NCBI GenBank assembly: GCA_033856335.1 | Contig: JAWVFG010000056.1 | Location: 1-23,175, forward strand | Direction of reading: 5' to 3' | Length of the DNA: 23,175 nt | Source: DASUPK01 sp033856335 | GTDB taxonomy: Bacteria; Actinomycetota; Thermoleophilia; Solirubrobacterales; 70-9 | In this document: positions 13,445-20,645 of the stretch, piece after piece | How the letters are laid out: every line of letters starts with the position of its first letter | How positions within the stretch are numbered: position 1 is the first letter of the stretch | Program-made: the position numbers and the translations under genes | The notes under the pieces: generated by a model | What the model was told of the DNA's origin: nothing | Seen by the model: the letters and a program-made list of their open reading frames with translations, nothing else | The model's database searches: none

Positions 13445-16123
13445 CTAGTGTCGCTTCTTGCGGTGACAGCGGCGGGCGCCGGCGGCCGAGGCCTTCTTCT
13501 TCGACCGGCACTTGCGCCGCTTCGTCGTGCCGGGCGGGGTGCCGAGGACGCCGCCCTGCGGCTCGGACTGCGAGGGCGCGCCCGGGCCGCAGCCCTCGGG
13601 CAGACAGCCGTTGATCACGTCGGTGCTCAGCGAGGAATTTCCATTGACCTCGGAGGCGCAGAACGGGGGATCGACCCACTGCTTGTTCGAGAACATCCGG
13701 GTCTGGTCGGCGTAGTAGGGCGAGTTCGGGTTCTCGGACTCCGAGTAGGTGAGGATCGAGCGGTTGTCCGGGCAGCCGCCGTTGAAGCTGGTGACCATCA
13801 CGAAGCTGGAGCCGTGCGGCACGTTCGGGTAGCCGGGCTCCGCCGGATCCGCGGACCAGCTGACGTTGATCGCGTTGAAGTCACCGTTCGGATCGCCGGG
13901 ACCGCCGTGGATCGGGATCTTCTCGTCGCCGCGCTTCTCGTACTGGTAGCCGCGCAGCGGGGCGTTGAGCGGGATTCCCGCGTTCTGCAGGTCGGTGACG
14001 GCGTCCGCGAGAGCCTGCTGCACCTTGGGACTCGCGGTGTTGAGGCCGGAGGGCGTGTTGACGGGGTCGTTGGCGTCGAACGGGGTCGAGAAGACGCTGA
14101 GGTCGCCGGTCGGCGAGTTGATCGGCAGGCCGCCGGGGCTCGCGAGGGCCCGGGTCGCGAAGCGCCGGAAGAGGATCGCCCCGTTTGAGTCGAGGTTGTC
14201 GTGGAGGTCCCAGGCGGCGAGGACCGGACAGGCCCCGCTCACGTCCACCGGGCCCGAGCTGCCGGGTAGCTGGCCGCCCGGCGCGTTCTCGCAGAGCTGC
14301 ACCAGCTGATCTCGCCAGAGCTCGCCCGCGTACTGGCGATCGTTGAAAACATCGTCTTGGAGGTCTTGGCGAGTGAAGAGGTTCCCCGGCAGCCCGTCGG
14401 TGCCGTCGAGCCGCTGCTGGACCATGCGGAGCCCGAGCCTGGTCCGCAGCGTGCGCGGCGTCCGCTCGTCGCCGATGATCCGGGCGAAGCCCTCCAGGGG
14501 ATGCTCGGGGTTCGACAGCCAGTAGCTGTCATTCGAGTTGGTGACATAGTCGTTGCGGATCAGGGACGGCAGGTGCGAGGGGCCGAAGATCCCGGGCGCG
14601 GCGGCGTCTGGGTCGTTGCCCCACTCACATGACGACTTCGACCCGTCGAGGATCGGCAGGCCGAGCGCCTGGAAGGTCGCCGCGCCGACGGCGGTATCGC
14701 ACTGCTGGGCCTTCTGGTTCGAGACGTTCGGGATCGCCCCGATGTCCGCGTAGTAGGCCTTGCCCGAGGAGTCCGCGGCGATCGTGTTGACCCACGGGAT
14801 CCCCTCATAGCGCTTCTCGATCTGGTCGAGCCGGCTGACGCTCTGGGCCTCGTTGGTGAAGTAGAAGTGGTTCAGGTAGCGGAAGTTAGTCGCGTTGACG
14901 TCCCCCATCGAGAACGCGGTCGACGGCGTCCAGGGCAACGGGATGCCGGCGAGCGAGTCCACCAGCGGGCCGTGGCTGGTCGAGTACATGGTCCGCGTGT
15001 CGGGCTGGAGCCCGCCGTCGGTCCTGACCTGGACGGTGACGTGCTCCTGTTGCATGTCCCGCCACTGCCCGTCGTAGAGGTACTGGGTCGGGTCGGTCGG
15101 GTTCACCGTCTCCTGGAACGGCGTGAATCGGAAGGCGGTCGAGACCGTGTGGCTCCAGGCGAGGTTGGCCGTGTGCCCGATGAGGATCAGCGGGACCCCA
15201 TAGAGGCTGCCACCCGAGACGTTGAGGGTGCCCGGAATCATCAGGTGGGCCTGATAGAAGCGCTCGGGACCGTCCCACGGGAAGTGCGGGTTGCCCAGCA
15301 GCATCCCCCTGCCGTTGGCGGTGGCCTGCGAGCCGAGCGCGATCGCGTTCGAGCCGATCGGCAGCTTCAGCGAGCCCTGCAGGCCCTGGGCGATCGTCGT
15401 TGGGTCGATCGGCAGCGAAGCGCCGCCCGGAGTCTTCTCGTCGGCGATGCCGTCGATCGCGACGGTCTGCGAGGCGAGCAGGGCGAGTTGGTAGAAGCGC
15501 CGGTAGGCGTCCATCTCGGTGATCGGCTTGACCCAGGCCGCCCCCCGGCAGCGGGGGTCGGGGAGGTTGTTCACGCCCGTGTCCGCGAGGTACTTGTCGT
15601 AGCCCGCGACGTATCCGCGGACGCCCTGGCGGATCTGGTCCACCGGCCCGTCCGGTGGCGGCTGCGCCACCAGCTTCTCGACCGTGCCTTGGTCGATGAT
15701 CCGCTGGTAGAAGAAGTCGGAGTTGAGGTTGTTGGCCGAGAAGCCGTTGCCTCGCTGCAGGTAGCTCCCGTCAGGCCCGAAGCTGCCCTGGACACCGTCC
15801 CCCGAGTAGCGCGAGCGCTCCCCGCGTACCGTCACGTACGTCTCGGCGAGCTCGCAGATGTTGTCCTGGGCGAGCGCGTAGCCGTAGCCGAAGCCGATGT
15901 CGGCGAAGTTGCTCCCGATGATGTTGGGGATGCCGTGGTCGTCGCGCCGGATCGTTGCCTGAAGAGGACCGCCGGCGCTGCCGGCATCCCTGAGGGTCGC
16001 CGAGGTCGCGGCGCTCGCCGGCGACGCGGCCGTCAGCACGACGATCGCGGCCGCGGCGACGATCGAGACCGCAGCCAGAGCTCGCGCAAACGATGGCCCT
16101 CTCGGCCTGCTCCCGTACCCCAT
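13445..16123 (-). CDS. Secreted penicillin-acylase-family Ntn hydrolase, PvdQ/aculeacin-acylase type (N-acyl-homoserine lactone acylase-like)
   Basis: The 892-residue precursor is cleaved into alpha and beta chains. Residues 1-39 are a signal peptide ending SPASAA. The self-cleavage site is LKLPIG|SNAIALGS, making Ser258 the beta-chain first residue and nucleophile. Counting from it, beta-23 is His280 (NPHFPWDG) and beta-70 is Val327 (LAWSHTVST), exactly the PvdQ positions. The oxyanion Asn lies in YVTNSNDSYWL, near beta-269. The IPGTLNVSGGSLYGVPLILI stretch also resembles PvdQ/AAC more than penicillin G acylase, so long-chain N-acyl amides such as acyl-homoserine lactones or lipopeptides are likely substrates. 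The C-terminus is an odd basic tail (KRRKCRSKKK, then RRCHRKKRH). It leads a three-gene set with amine oxidase and amidase, and two palindromes lie upstream. Confidence 0.92.
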   Translation of the reverse strand: MGYGSRPRGPSFARALAAVSIVAAAAIVVLTAASPASAATSATLRDAGSAGGPLQATIRRDDHGIPNIIGSNFADIGFGYGYALAQDNICELAETYVTVRGERSRYSGDGVQGSFGPDGSYLQRGNGFSANNLNSDFFYQRIIDQGTVEKLVAQPPPDGPVDQIRQGVRGYVAGYDKYLADTGVNNLPDPRCRGAAWVKPITEMDAYRRFYQLALLASQTVAIDGIADEKTPGGASLPIDPTTIAQGLQGSLKLPIGSNAIALGSQATANGRGMLLGNPHFPWDGPERFYQAHLMIPGTLNVSGGSLYGVPLILIGHTANLAWSHTVSTAFRFTPFQETVNPTDPTQYLYDGQWRDMQQEHVTVQVRTDGGLQPDTRTMYSTSHGPLVDSLAGIPLPWTPSTAFSMGDVNATNFRYLNHFYFTNEAQSVSRLDQIEKRYEGIPWVNTIAADSSGKAYYADIGAIPNVSNQKAQQCDTAVGAATFQALGLPILDGSKSSCEWGNDPDAAAPGIFGPSHLPSLIRNDYVTNSNDSYWLSNPEHPLEGFARIIGDERTPRTLRTRLGLRMVQQRLDGTDGLPGNLFTRQDLQDDVFNDRQYAGELWRDQLVQLCENAPGGQLPGSSGPVDVSGACPVLAAWDLHDNLDSNGAILFRRFATRALASPGGLPINSPTGDLSVFSTPFDANDPVNTPSGLNTASPKVQQALADAVTDLQNAGIPLNAPLRGYQYEKRGDEKIPIHGGPGDPNGDFNAINVSWSADPAEPGYPNVPHGSSFVMVTSFNGGCPDNRSILTYSESENPNSPYYADQTRMFSNKQWVDPPFCASEVNGNSSLSTDVINGCLPEGCGPGAPSQSEPQGGVLGTPPGTTKRRKCRSKKKASAAGARRCHRKKRH

Positions 16124-16199
16124 CCGGCCGGGGAGGCTAGCTACCTAGTAATGCGTATGCGCCGGTCAGCTGAGCCGCCCTCGGGTACTTCGCTCAGAT

Positions 16200-16216
16200 C
16201 CGATAGCGCCTGCTAC
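16200..16216. promoter_or_regulatory. Operator-like palindrome, copy 1 (CCGATAGC-N4-GCTAC)
   Basis: CCGATAGCGCCTGCTAC carries inverted TAGC/GCTA half-sites around a 4-base centre. It lies 77 bases upstream of the acylase start codon. The copy at 16221-16237 has identical arms and a wholly different centre, which is the pattern expected of a protein-binding site. The regulator is unknown. Confidence 0.6.
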
Positions 16217-16220
16217 CAAC

Positions 16221-16237
16221 CCGATAGCAATCGCTAC
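16221..16237. promoter_or_regulatory. Operator-like palindrome, copy 2 (CCGATAGC-N4-GCTAC)
   Basis: CCGATAGCAATCGCTAC shares all 13 arm bases with copy 1, and its centre is AATC instead of GCCT. Start-to-start spacing is 21 bp, two helical turns, so two dimers could bind the same face. The site lies in the 158-base gap between the msrA stop and the acylase start. No convincing -35/-10 pair was found around it. Confidence 0.6.
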
Positions 16238-16281
16238 GGGTCCCGCACGACCGCTTCACGTCCACCCTCAGCTATCCCGCC

Positions 16282-16797
16282 CTAGGCCGTTGCCTGGCGG
16301 TGCGGGAGCTTCCAGTCGGACCGCACGAAATGACACGTGTAGCCGTCCGGGTAGTGCTGCAGGTAGTCCTGGTGCTCGGGCTCGGCCTCCCAGAACGGGG
16401 CAGCCTCGCTCACGTCGGTCACGACCTTTCCCGGCCACAGGCCCGAGGCGTCTACGTCGGCGATCGTCTCCTCCGCCACCTTGCGCTGCTCATCGGTCGT
16501 GTAGAAGATCTCCGACCGATAGCTCGAGCCGATGTCGTTCCCCTGCCGGTCCTTGGTGGTCGGGTCGTGGATCTGGAAGAAGAACTCGAGGATGTCCCGG
16601 TAGGAGATCCGGTCGGGGTCGAAGACGATCTCCACGGCCTCGGCATGGCCGGGATGGTTCCCGTAGGTCGCGTTCGCGTTTTCCCCACCGGTGTATCCAA
16701 CGCGGGTCGAGATGACGCCGTCGCGCTTGCGAAGCAGCTCCTGAGCACCCCAGAAGCAGCCCCCCGCGAGGATCGCGGTCTCGGTGTTGTCATTCAC
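16282..16797 (-). CDS. msrA: Peptide-methionine (S)-S-oxide reductase
   Basis: MsrA reduces the S-epimer of methionine sulfoxide in proteins and is an oxidative-damage repair enzyme. The 171-residue product has the catalytic AGGCFWGAQELL motif with Cys14. GVISTRVGYTGG, YGNHPGHAEAVEIVFDP, and FFFQIHDPTTKDRQGNDIGS are all family signatures. There is no C-terminal resolving Cys pair of the usual kind and no fused MsrB. Start: GTG 16797 has AAGGA 8 bases upstream; the ATG at 16793 is out of frame. It is on the same strand as the acylase set but separated by 158 bases holding the palindromes, so it is probably a separate unit. The NUDIX gene lies 87 bases upstream on the same strand. Confidence 0.95.
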   Translation of the reverse strand: MNDNTETAILAGGCFWGAQELLRKRDGVISTRVGYTGGENANATYGNHPGHAEAVEIVFDPDRISYRDILEFFFQIHDPTTKDRQGNDIGSSYRSEIFYTTDEQRKVAEETIADVDASGLWPGKVVTDVSEAAPFWEAEPEHQDYLQHYPDGYTCHFVRSDWKLPHRQATA

Positions 16798-16884
16798 GGC
16801 GTCGTTCCTTCCGTCAGAGGTCAGTTCCTTCTATCCGTGCTCCACAGTCCATCGTAGGCCCCCTGCGTTACTCCCTGGAAGGGC

Positions 16885-17376
16885 TCACATGCCGGGCGTC
16901 GGCTGCCGTGACCAAGGAGTCAGCACTCGCATGATCCGCTTCCATCGGTAACGCCGCAGCGCCTTGTGGATGAGCTCCTTGTCGTGCGGATAGGTGAGCA
17001 GCTCGTCGGCCTCCGAGGGCGTCACCCAGCGCAGCTCGTCGACCTCGTCGTGCGCCTGGAACTCGCCCTCGATCGGCTCCATCAGCCAGTAGCGGACGAG
17101 CTTTCGCCGAGACTTCCGGTCCAGGTAGGAGACGTGAGGCAGTTCCAACTCGGCCTCGCAGCGGTAGCCGGTCTCCTCCTGGACCTCACGCAGGGCGGCT
17201 TCCTTCCACCCCTCCCCCTTCTCGAGCTTCCCCTTGGGCAACGACCAGTCCATGTACTTGGGCCGGTGGATCACGGCCACCCTGGTGCGCCCTTCGTCAT
17301 CCCGTTTCACGACCACCCCGCCGGCCGCGGCGATGTCCGGCTTGGCATCCCCCAGGTCGTAGTCGTCTCGAGCCAC
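16885..17376 (-). CDS. NUDIX hydrolase (MutT-like)
   Basis: The 163-residue enzyme hydrolyses nucleoside diphosphates linked to another group (X). The Nudix box is complete: Gly49, Glu55, Arg63-Glu64, Glu67-Glu68 and Gly70 fit Gx5Ex7REUxEExGU, within PKGKLEKGEGWKEAALREVQ. The preceding VIHRPKYMDWSLPKGK resembles the Nudix half of mycobacterial MutT1, but the C-terminal histidine-phosphatase half of MutT1 is absent. Housecleaning of oxidised nucleotides or diadenosine polyphosphates is likely; the substrate is inferred. The C-terminus is basic (RRYRWKRIMRV). The start is GTG 17376. Its neighbour msrA suggests a shared oxidative-stress role. Confidence 0.9.
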   Translation of the reverse strand: MARDDYDLGDAKPDIAAAGGVVVKRDDEGRTRVAVIHRPKYMDWSLPKGKLEKGEGWKEAALREVQEETGYRCEAELELPHVSYLDRKSRRKLVRYWLMEPIEGEFQAHDEVDELRWVTPSEADELLTYPHDKELIHKALRRYRWKRIMRVLTPWSRQPTPGM

Positions 17377-17416
17377 GGCTGCAGACTACGGACCCACATA
17401 CCATCGGGCTCGAGCC

Positions 17417-18190
17417 ATGACACCAGCCGAACACCACCTCTCGGTGCGCGGTGTGGCGCGCGACATTGCGGTTGTCTATCGCCGCCACTGGCGCTTCCTG
17501 ATCCCGACCGCGATCGTCGTCCTGCTTCCGCAATCGCTGGTGGACGGCCTGCTCGACGGATTGAACGTCGAGGGCATAAACAGCGCGAGGGATGTCGCGG
17601 TGCTCGCCGCCATCCCTCTCACGGTCGCCGTCAACCTGCTCGGCCAGGCCGTTTACGCCGGCATGGCGGCCGCCGCGGTCGTCGAATGGCGAACGGACCG
17701 CCCACTCCCGAAGATCGGCACCCTCGCGCGATCGCTTCCGCTAGGCAGGCTGATCGTGCTGGACATCGTCCTGAGCATCGGCGCGGCGATCGGCTTCGTG
17801 CTTCTGGTCGTTCCGGGGCTCGTCTTCCTGGCCTATTTCAGCCTCTCCCCTCCCCTGGTCAAGTTCGAGCACCGCAGCGTCCGGGGAGGGCTGAAACGCA
17901 GCGCGCAGATCGTCCGGGGCAACTTCTGGCGGGTGCTGTGGATCGTGGTCGGGGTGACACTGCTCACCGAGACCGTCGTAGCGGCGATCAGCGCGCCCTT
18001 TCACGGCGTCGCGCTCGTGGCCGCGGTCGACCTCGCATCCCAGGGCCTGCTCGAGCCGATCGAGGGCCTCGCGATCGTCCTGGTCGCCTTCCGCCTGCTC
18101 GACTTGCGCGGCGAGACGCCCCCGCCAAGCGAGCTGCTGAGAGCACTCACACACCGCGGTGCTCCCGGAGTGAGCGCCTCAGGTCCCTGA
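17417..18190 (+). CDS. Polytopic membrane protein (glycerophosphodiester phosphodiesterase membrane-domain-like)
   Basis: The 257-residue protein has about five to six hydrophobic helices and no soluble enzymatic domain. The stretch GFVLLVVPGLVFLAYFSLSP, then RSVRGGLKRSAQIVRGNFWR, recalls the YciC/GDPD membrane-domain group, in which a VPG turn and a conserved RS..LV.GNFWR loop recur. The N-terminus HHLSVRGVARDIAVVYRRHW is amphipathic. Function is unknown, and a role in membrane homeostasis is a guess. It is divergent from the NUDIX gene across 40 bases and followed at once by a hairpin whose U-run is on the opposite strand. Confidence 0.75.
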   Translation: MTPAEHHLSVRGVARDIAVVYRRHWRFLIPTAIVVLLPQSLVDGLLDGLNVEGINSARDVAVLAAIPLTVAVNLLGQAVYAGMAAAAVVEWRTDRPLPKIGTLARSLPLGRLIVLDIVLSIGAAIGFVLLVVPGLVFLAYFSLSPPLVKFEHRSVRGGLKRSAQIVRGNFWRVLWIVVGVTLLTETVVAAISAPFHGVALVAAVDLASQGLLEPIEGLAIVLVAFRLLDLRGETPPPSELLRALTHRGAPGVSASGP

Positions 18191-18192
18191 GC

Positions 18193-18224
18193 AAAAAACG
18201 GGCCGCCCCCCTAGGGCGGCCCGT
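18193..18224 (-). terminator. Strong minus-strand terminator (11-bp stem plus U-run)
   Basis: ACGGGCCGCCC (18198-18208) pairs exactly with GGGCGGCCCGT (18214-18224) around a 5-base loop. Six A residues at 18193-18198 (the last pairs in the stem) become a U-run after the stem on the minus strand, so it ends transcripts coming from the CsbD side. On the plus strand the stem is followed only by GAGTAAAT, making it at best a weak terminator for the membrane-protein gene. Confidence 0.8.
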
Positions 18225-18243
18225 GAGTAAATCGGCGGCGGGC

Positions 18244-18378
18244 GGGTGCTGGTTTCCTTCTCCCCTTGGCACCCCCCAGTCTCCTCGCGGAGCGCGCCGT
18301 CGTCATCGGGAGGAACTGCGGCCTTTCGCTCCGTAGTTCTCCCCCATAGAAGAGGCCGGAGCAAATTGCTCCGGCCTC
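18244..18378 (-). ncRNA. Hairpin-rich intergenic segment, possible structured 3' UTR or small RNA
   Basis: Between the CsbD stop and the terminator there is no credible gene but there are four consecutive inverted repeats. In minus-strand order: GAGGCCGGAGC/GCTCCGGCCTC (18352-18378, 11 bp perfect, 5-base AT loop); an imperfect 13-bp stem with one bulge and one G-U (18308-18343); CTCC/GGAG around TCGC (18281-18292); and GGGTGC/GCACCC (18244-18274). The terminator follows. The downstream U-run suggests the minus strand. I do not recognise a known RNA family, and the RNA call is inference. Confidence 0.4.
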
Positions 18379-18409
18379 CAGGTTCCCTGCTTCAGCTTTC
18401 AGGCGGGCG

Positions 18410-18598
18410 TTAGTCGCGCGAGTCCGTGCCGATCTTGTCCTTCACCTTGTCGGCGGCGTCGTCGACCTTCTCCTTGACGCTCGAGACCGCCCGGTCGATC
18501 TTGCCCTCGCGCTTGAGCTTCTCATCGTCAGCGAGGTCGCCGGCCGCTTCCTTCGTTCGGCCCTTCACCTCATCGATGTGCTCTTCCACTTCGATCAT
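18410..18598 (-). CDS. CsbD-family stress-response protein
   Basis: The 62-residue, highly charged, mostly helical protein matches the CsbD family. EVKGRTKEAAGDLADDEKLK and REGKID are the family core, and a Lys/Asp/Val heptad-like tail (VKEKVDDAADKVKDKIG) follows. CsbD in Bacillus is a general-stress (SigB) gene of unknown biochemical role. Start: AAAGGAG abuts the ATG at 18598 with no spacer, too close for normal initiation. GTG at codon 4 (18589), 9 bases after it, may be the real start, giving MEEHIDEVKGR. It is transcribed away from the WS/DGAT gene and toward the hairpin region. The sigma factor in this window could in principle control it, but no matching promoter was identified. Confidence 0.88.
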   Translation of the reverse strand: MIEVEEHIDEVKGRTKEAAGDLADDEKLKREGKIDRAVSSVKEKVDDAADKVKDKIGTDSRD

Positions 18599-18687
18599 CT
18601 CCTTTCGTCGCTCACCTAGTGGTTACCCGCCATGCACTACGAAAAACAGGAAGTGACAGGGGAGCGCTCACGCGAGATGATCAGCGC

Positions 18688-20025
18688 ATGAGCGGAGGGA
18701 CCAGAGAGCGCCTCAGCGTCGATGACGCGCAGATCCTGCGTCTCGAGTCCGCTGTGATCAAGGGACATACGGGCAAGGTGCTGATCCTCGCCCCTGACTC
18801 CCAGGGGCTGCCGCTGTCGATCCCGCGCCTGCGGGAGCGGGTCTCGCAGCGGATGGGTAGCTTTGCGCGGCTGAGCCAGCGAGTCGTGGAGCCCAGGCTC
18901 GGCCTGGGACGGCCCGCCTGGGTCGAGGCAGATGACGTGGACCTCGACTGGCACGTCGCCGAGCCGGCGAACGCTGATCCTCTCTCCGACGAGGAGCTCC
19001 GGCATGCGGTCGGCGACCTGCTCTCCGAGCGGCTCGACCACACTCGGCCGCTCTGGCGCCTGGACGCGCTGCCTCTGACCGGGGACCGGGTCGCCATCGT
19101 CGGGCGAATCCATCATGCGATGGCGGACGGGGTCAGCGCCATCCGGCTCGCGGCCGGACTGCTCTGGGACGAGGATTCCCAGTCCCCTGCGCCGCAGCCG
19201 GTCGCGCACACGCCGACGCAGACCCCGGCCACCCAGAGCTCAGCGGGCTCCGCCCCAGGCCAGCGCCCGCCGGCCGACGAGGCCCGGATCATCGTCCGGC
19301 TGCCCGCCGCGCTGTGGCGCGAGCTTCGCCCGGGCGCCGCCTCGTCTCTCGACCAGCACCTTGGCCCGGGGCGGGAGGTCTCCTGGACCACCTTCCCCCT
19401 CGAGCGCCTCAAGCGGATCGAGCACCGCGCCGGGGATGGCGTGACCGTCAACGACGTGGTGCTGGCCGTCGTCGCCGGAGGCCTCCGCCGCTGGATAGAG
19501 GGAGGCAACCACCCGGCTCACAACCTGCGGGTGCAGTGCCCCGTCTGCCTGCACGCCCGTGAGGAGGAGAAGGGGCAGCTCGGCAACCGTGACTCATTCA
19601 TGAACGTGGACCTGCCCATCGCCGAGGAGGATCCCGCCGAGCGCCTGCGGTTGATCAATGCCGAGACGCGCGAGAGGAAGTTCGACCACGATGCCGACAC
19701 GCTCTACGCCTTCTTCCACGCGATCGGCCGCTTCCGGCCGCTCTACAAGGGGGTGACGAGGTTGACCTCCGGCCCGCGCGAGTTCGCCCTCTCGGTGTCG
19801 AACGTCCCGGGGCCAAAGCAGCGCGCGGTGATCCTCGGCCACGCCGTCGAGCAGTTCTGCTCCTTTGCCGAGCCCGCCGACCGGCACGCGCTGCGGATCT
19901 CGATCATCTCTCTTGGAGGGGAGCTCGCCTTCGGGCTCTGCTCGGATCCGGAGGCGATCTCGAACCTCGATGGGCTACGCGGAGCGCTGGCCGACTCGAT
20001 CGCGGAGCTCGAGGGGGCCGTCTGA
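18688..20025 (+). CDS. Wax ester synthase/diacylglycerol acyltransferase (WS/DGAT)
   Basis: The 445-residue bifunctional acyltransferase esterifies acyl-CoA to fatty alcohol or diacylglycerol, making wax esters or triacylglycerol for storage. The catalytic HHxxxDG motif is RIHHAMADGVS (His142, His143, Asp147). PLWRLDALPL precedes it; TVNDVVLAVVAGGLRRWI and the C-terminal SNVPGP are further family motifs. A Pro/Thr/Gln/Ala-rich linker (about 168-195) separates the two halves. ATG 18688 is chosen because MSGGTRERLSVDDAQILRLE aligns with the usual family N-terminus; the open frame extends to a GTG at 18619. The stop overlaps the next start as TGATG, coupling it to the LigD phosphoesterase gene. 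It is a membrane-peripheral enzyme at lipid droplets in known cases. Confidence 0.93.
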   Translation: MSGGTRERLSVDDAQILRLESAVIKGHTGKVLILAPDSQGLPLSIPRLRERVSQRMGSFARLSQRVVEPRLGLGRPAWVEADDVDLDWHVAEPANADPLSDEELRHAVGDLLSERLDHTRPLWRLDALPLTGDRVAIVGRIHHAMADGVSAIRLAAGLLWDEDSQSPAPQPVAHTPTQTPATQSSAGSAPGQRPPADEARIIVRLPAALWRELRPGAASSLDQHLGPGREVSWTTFPLERLKRIEHRAGDGVTVNDVVLAVVAGGLRRWIEGGNHPAHNLRVQCPVCLHAREEEKGQLGNRDSFMNVDLPIAEEDPAERLRLINAETRERKFDHDADTLYAFFHAIGRFRPLYKGVTRLTSGPREFALSVSNVPGPKQRAVILGHAVEQFCSFAEPADRHALRISIISLGGELAFGLCSDPEAISNLDGLRGALADSIAELEGAV

Positions 20026-20645
20026 TGCCGCCCTCGAAGAGGTCCCTTGCGGAATACGAGCGCAAGAGAGACTTCTCGAAGACGGGGGAGCCGAGCGCTA
20101 AGGGGAAGGGAGCGAGCAAGGGAAAGGCGAAGCGAAGGCACCCGCGCTTCGCGTTCCAAAAGCACTCGGCGACCTCACTGCACTACGACCTCCGGCTGGA
20201 GGTCGATGGCGCCCTTGCCTCCTGGGCCGTCCCCAAAGGCCCATCACTCGATCCGCGCGAAAAGCGCCTGGCGATGCGCACCGAAAACCACCCGCTTCAG
20301 TACCTCGAATGGGAGGGCGTCATCCCCAAGGGTCAATACGGCGCGGGCCCCATGATCGTCTGGGACCGCGGCGTCTTCCAGAACATCTCGGAGACCCGCC
20401 GCGGCGAGCCGATGGAGCTCGCGGACGCGATCGAGAAGGGGGACGTGAAGATCCTCATGCTCGGGGAGAAGATCAAGGGCGCCTACGCGCTGGTCCGAAC
20501 CGGCCCGGCCGGCGATCGTGAGAAGTGGCTGCTGATCAAGAAGCGCGACGAGGGCGCCGATGCCCGCCGCAGGCCGACCTCCTCCCAGCCCGAGTCCGTG
20601 CTCAGCGGCCGGACGATCGAAGAGGTCATGAAGGAAGAGGGCTGA
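20025..20645 (+). CDS. Stand-alone LigD 3'-phosphoesterase (PE) domain protein
   Basis: The 206-residue protein is a DNA-end-healing domain that removes 3'-phosphates or 3' ribonucleotides before ligation. Counting against Pseudomonas LigD PE, the active site is complete: RDF..T.EP at 15-23, His47, His53 and Asp55 (FQKHSATSLHYDLRLE), Arg57, Glu87, His89 and Tyr93 (TENHPLQY), then GVIPKGQYGAG. The usual EDHP reads ENHP here (Asn88). There is no ligase or polymerase domain and no Ku gene in the window. A basic Lys/Gly/Ser stretch (24-39) precedes the core. The ATG overlaps the WS/DGAT stop (TGATG), an odd partner. It ends back to back with the carboxyltransferase (TGATCA). Confidence 0.92.
   Translation: MPPSKRSLAEYERKRDFSKTGEPSAKGKGASKGKAKRRHPRFAFQKHSATSLHYDLRLEVDGALASWAVPKGPSLDPREKRLAMRTENHPLQYLEWEGVIPKGQYGAGPMIVWDRGVFQNISETRRGEPMELADAIEKGDVKILMLGEKIKGAYALVRTGPAGDREKWLLIKKRDEGADARRRPTSSQPESVLSGRTIEEVMKEEG

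Noticed and set aside
13445..16123. Classical penicillin G acylase
   Set aside because: Sequence around the nucleophile (SNAIALGS), His at beta-23, Val at beta-70 and the IPGTLNVSG stretch fit the PvdQ/aculeacin acylase branch better.
18193..18378. Match to the actinobacterial 6C RNA or bacterial SRP RNA
   Set aside because: C-runs are present but not as the loops of two paired hairpins, and the SRP core GGTCAGG...GGAAGCAGCC is absent.
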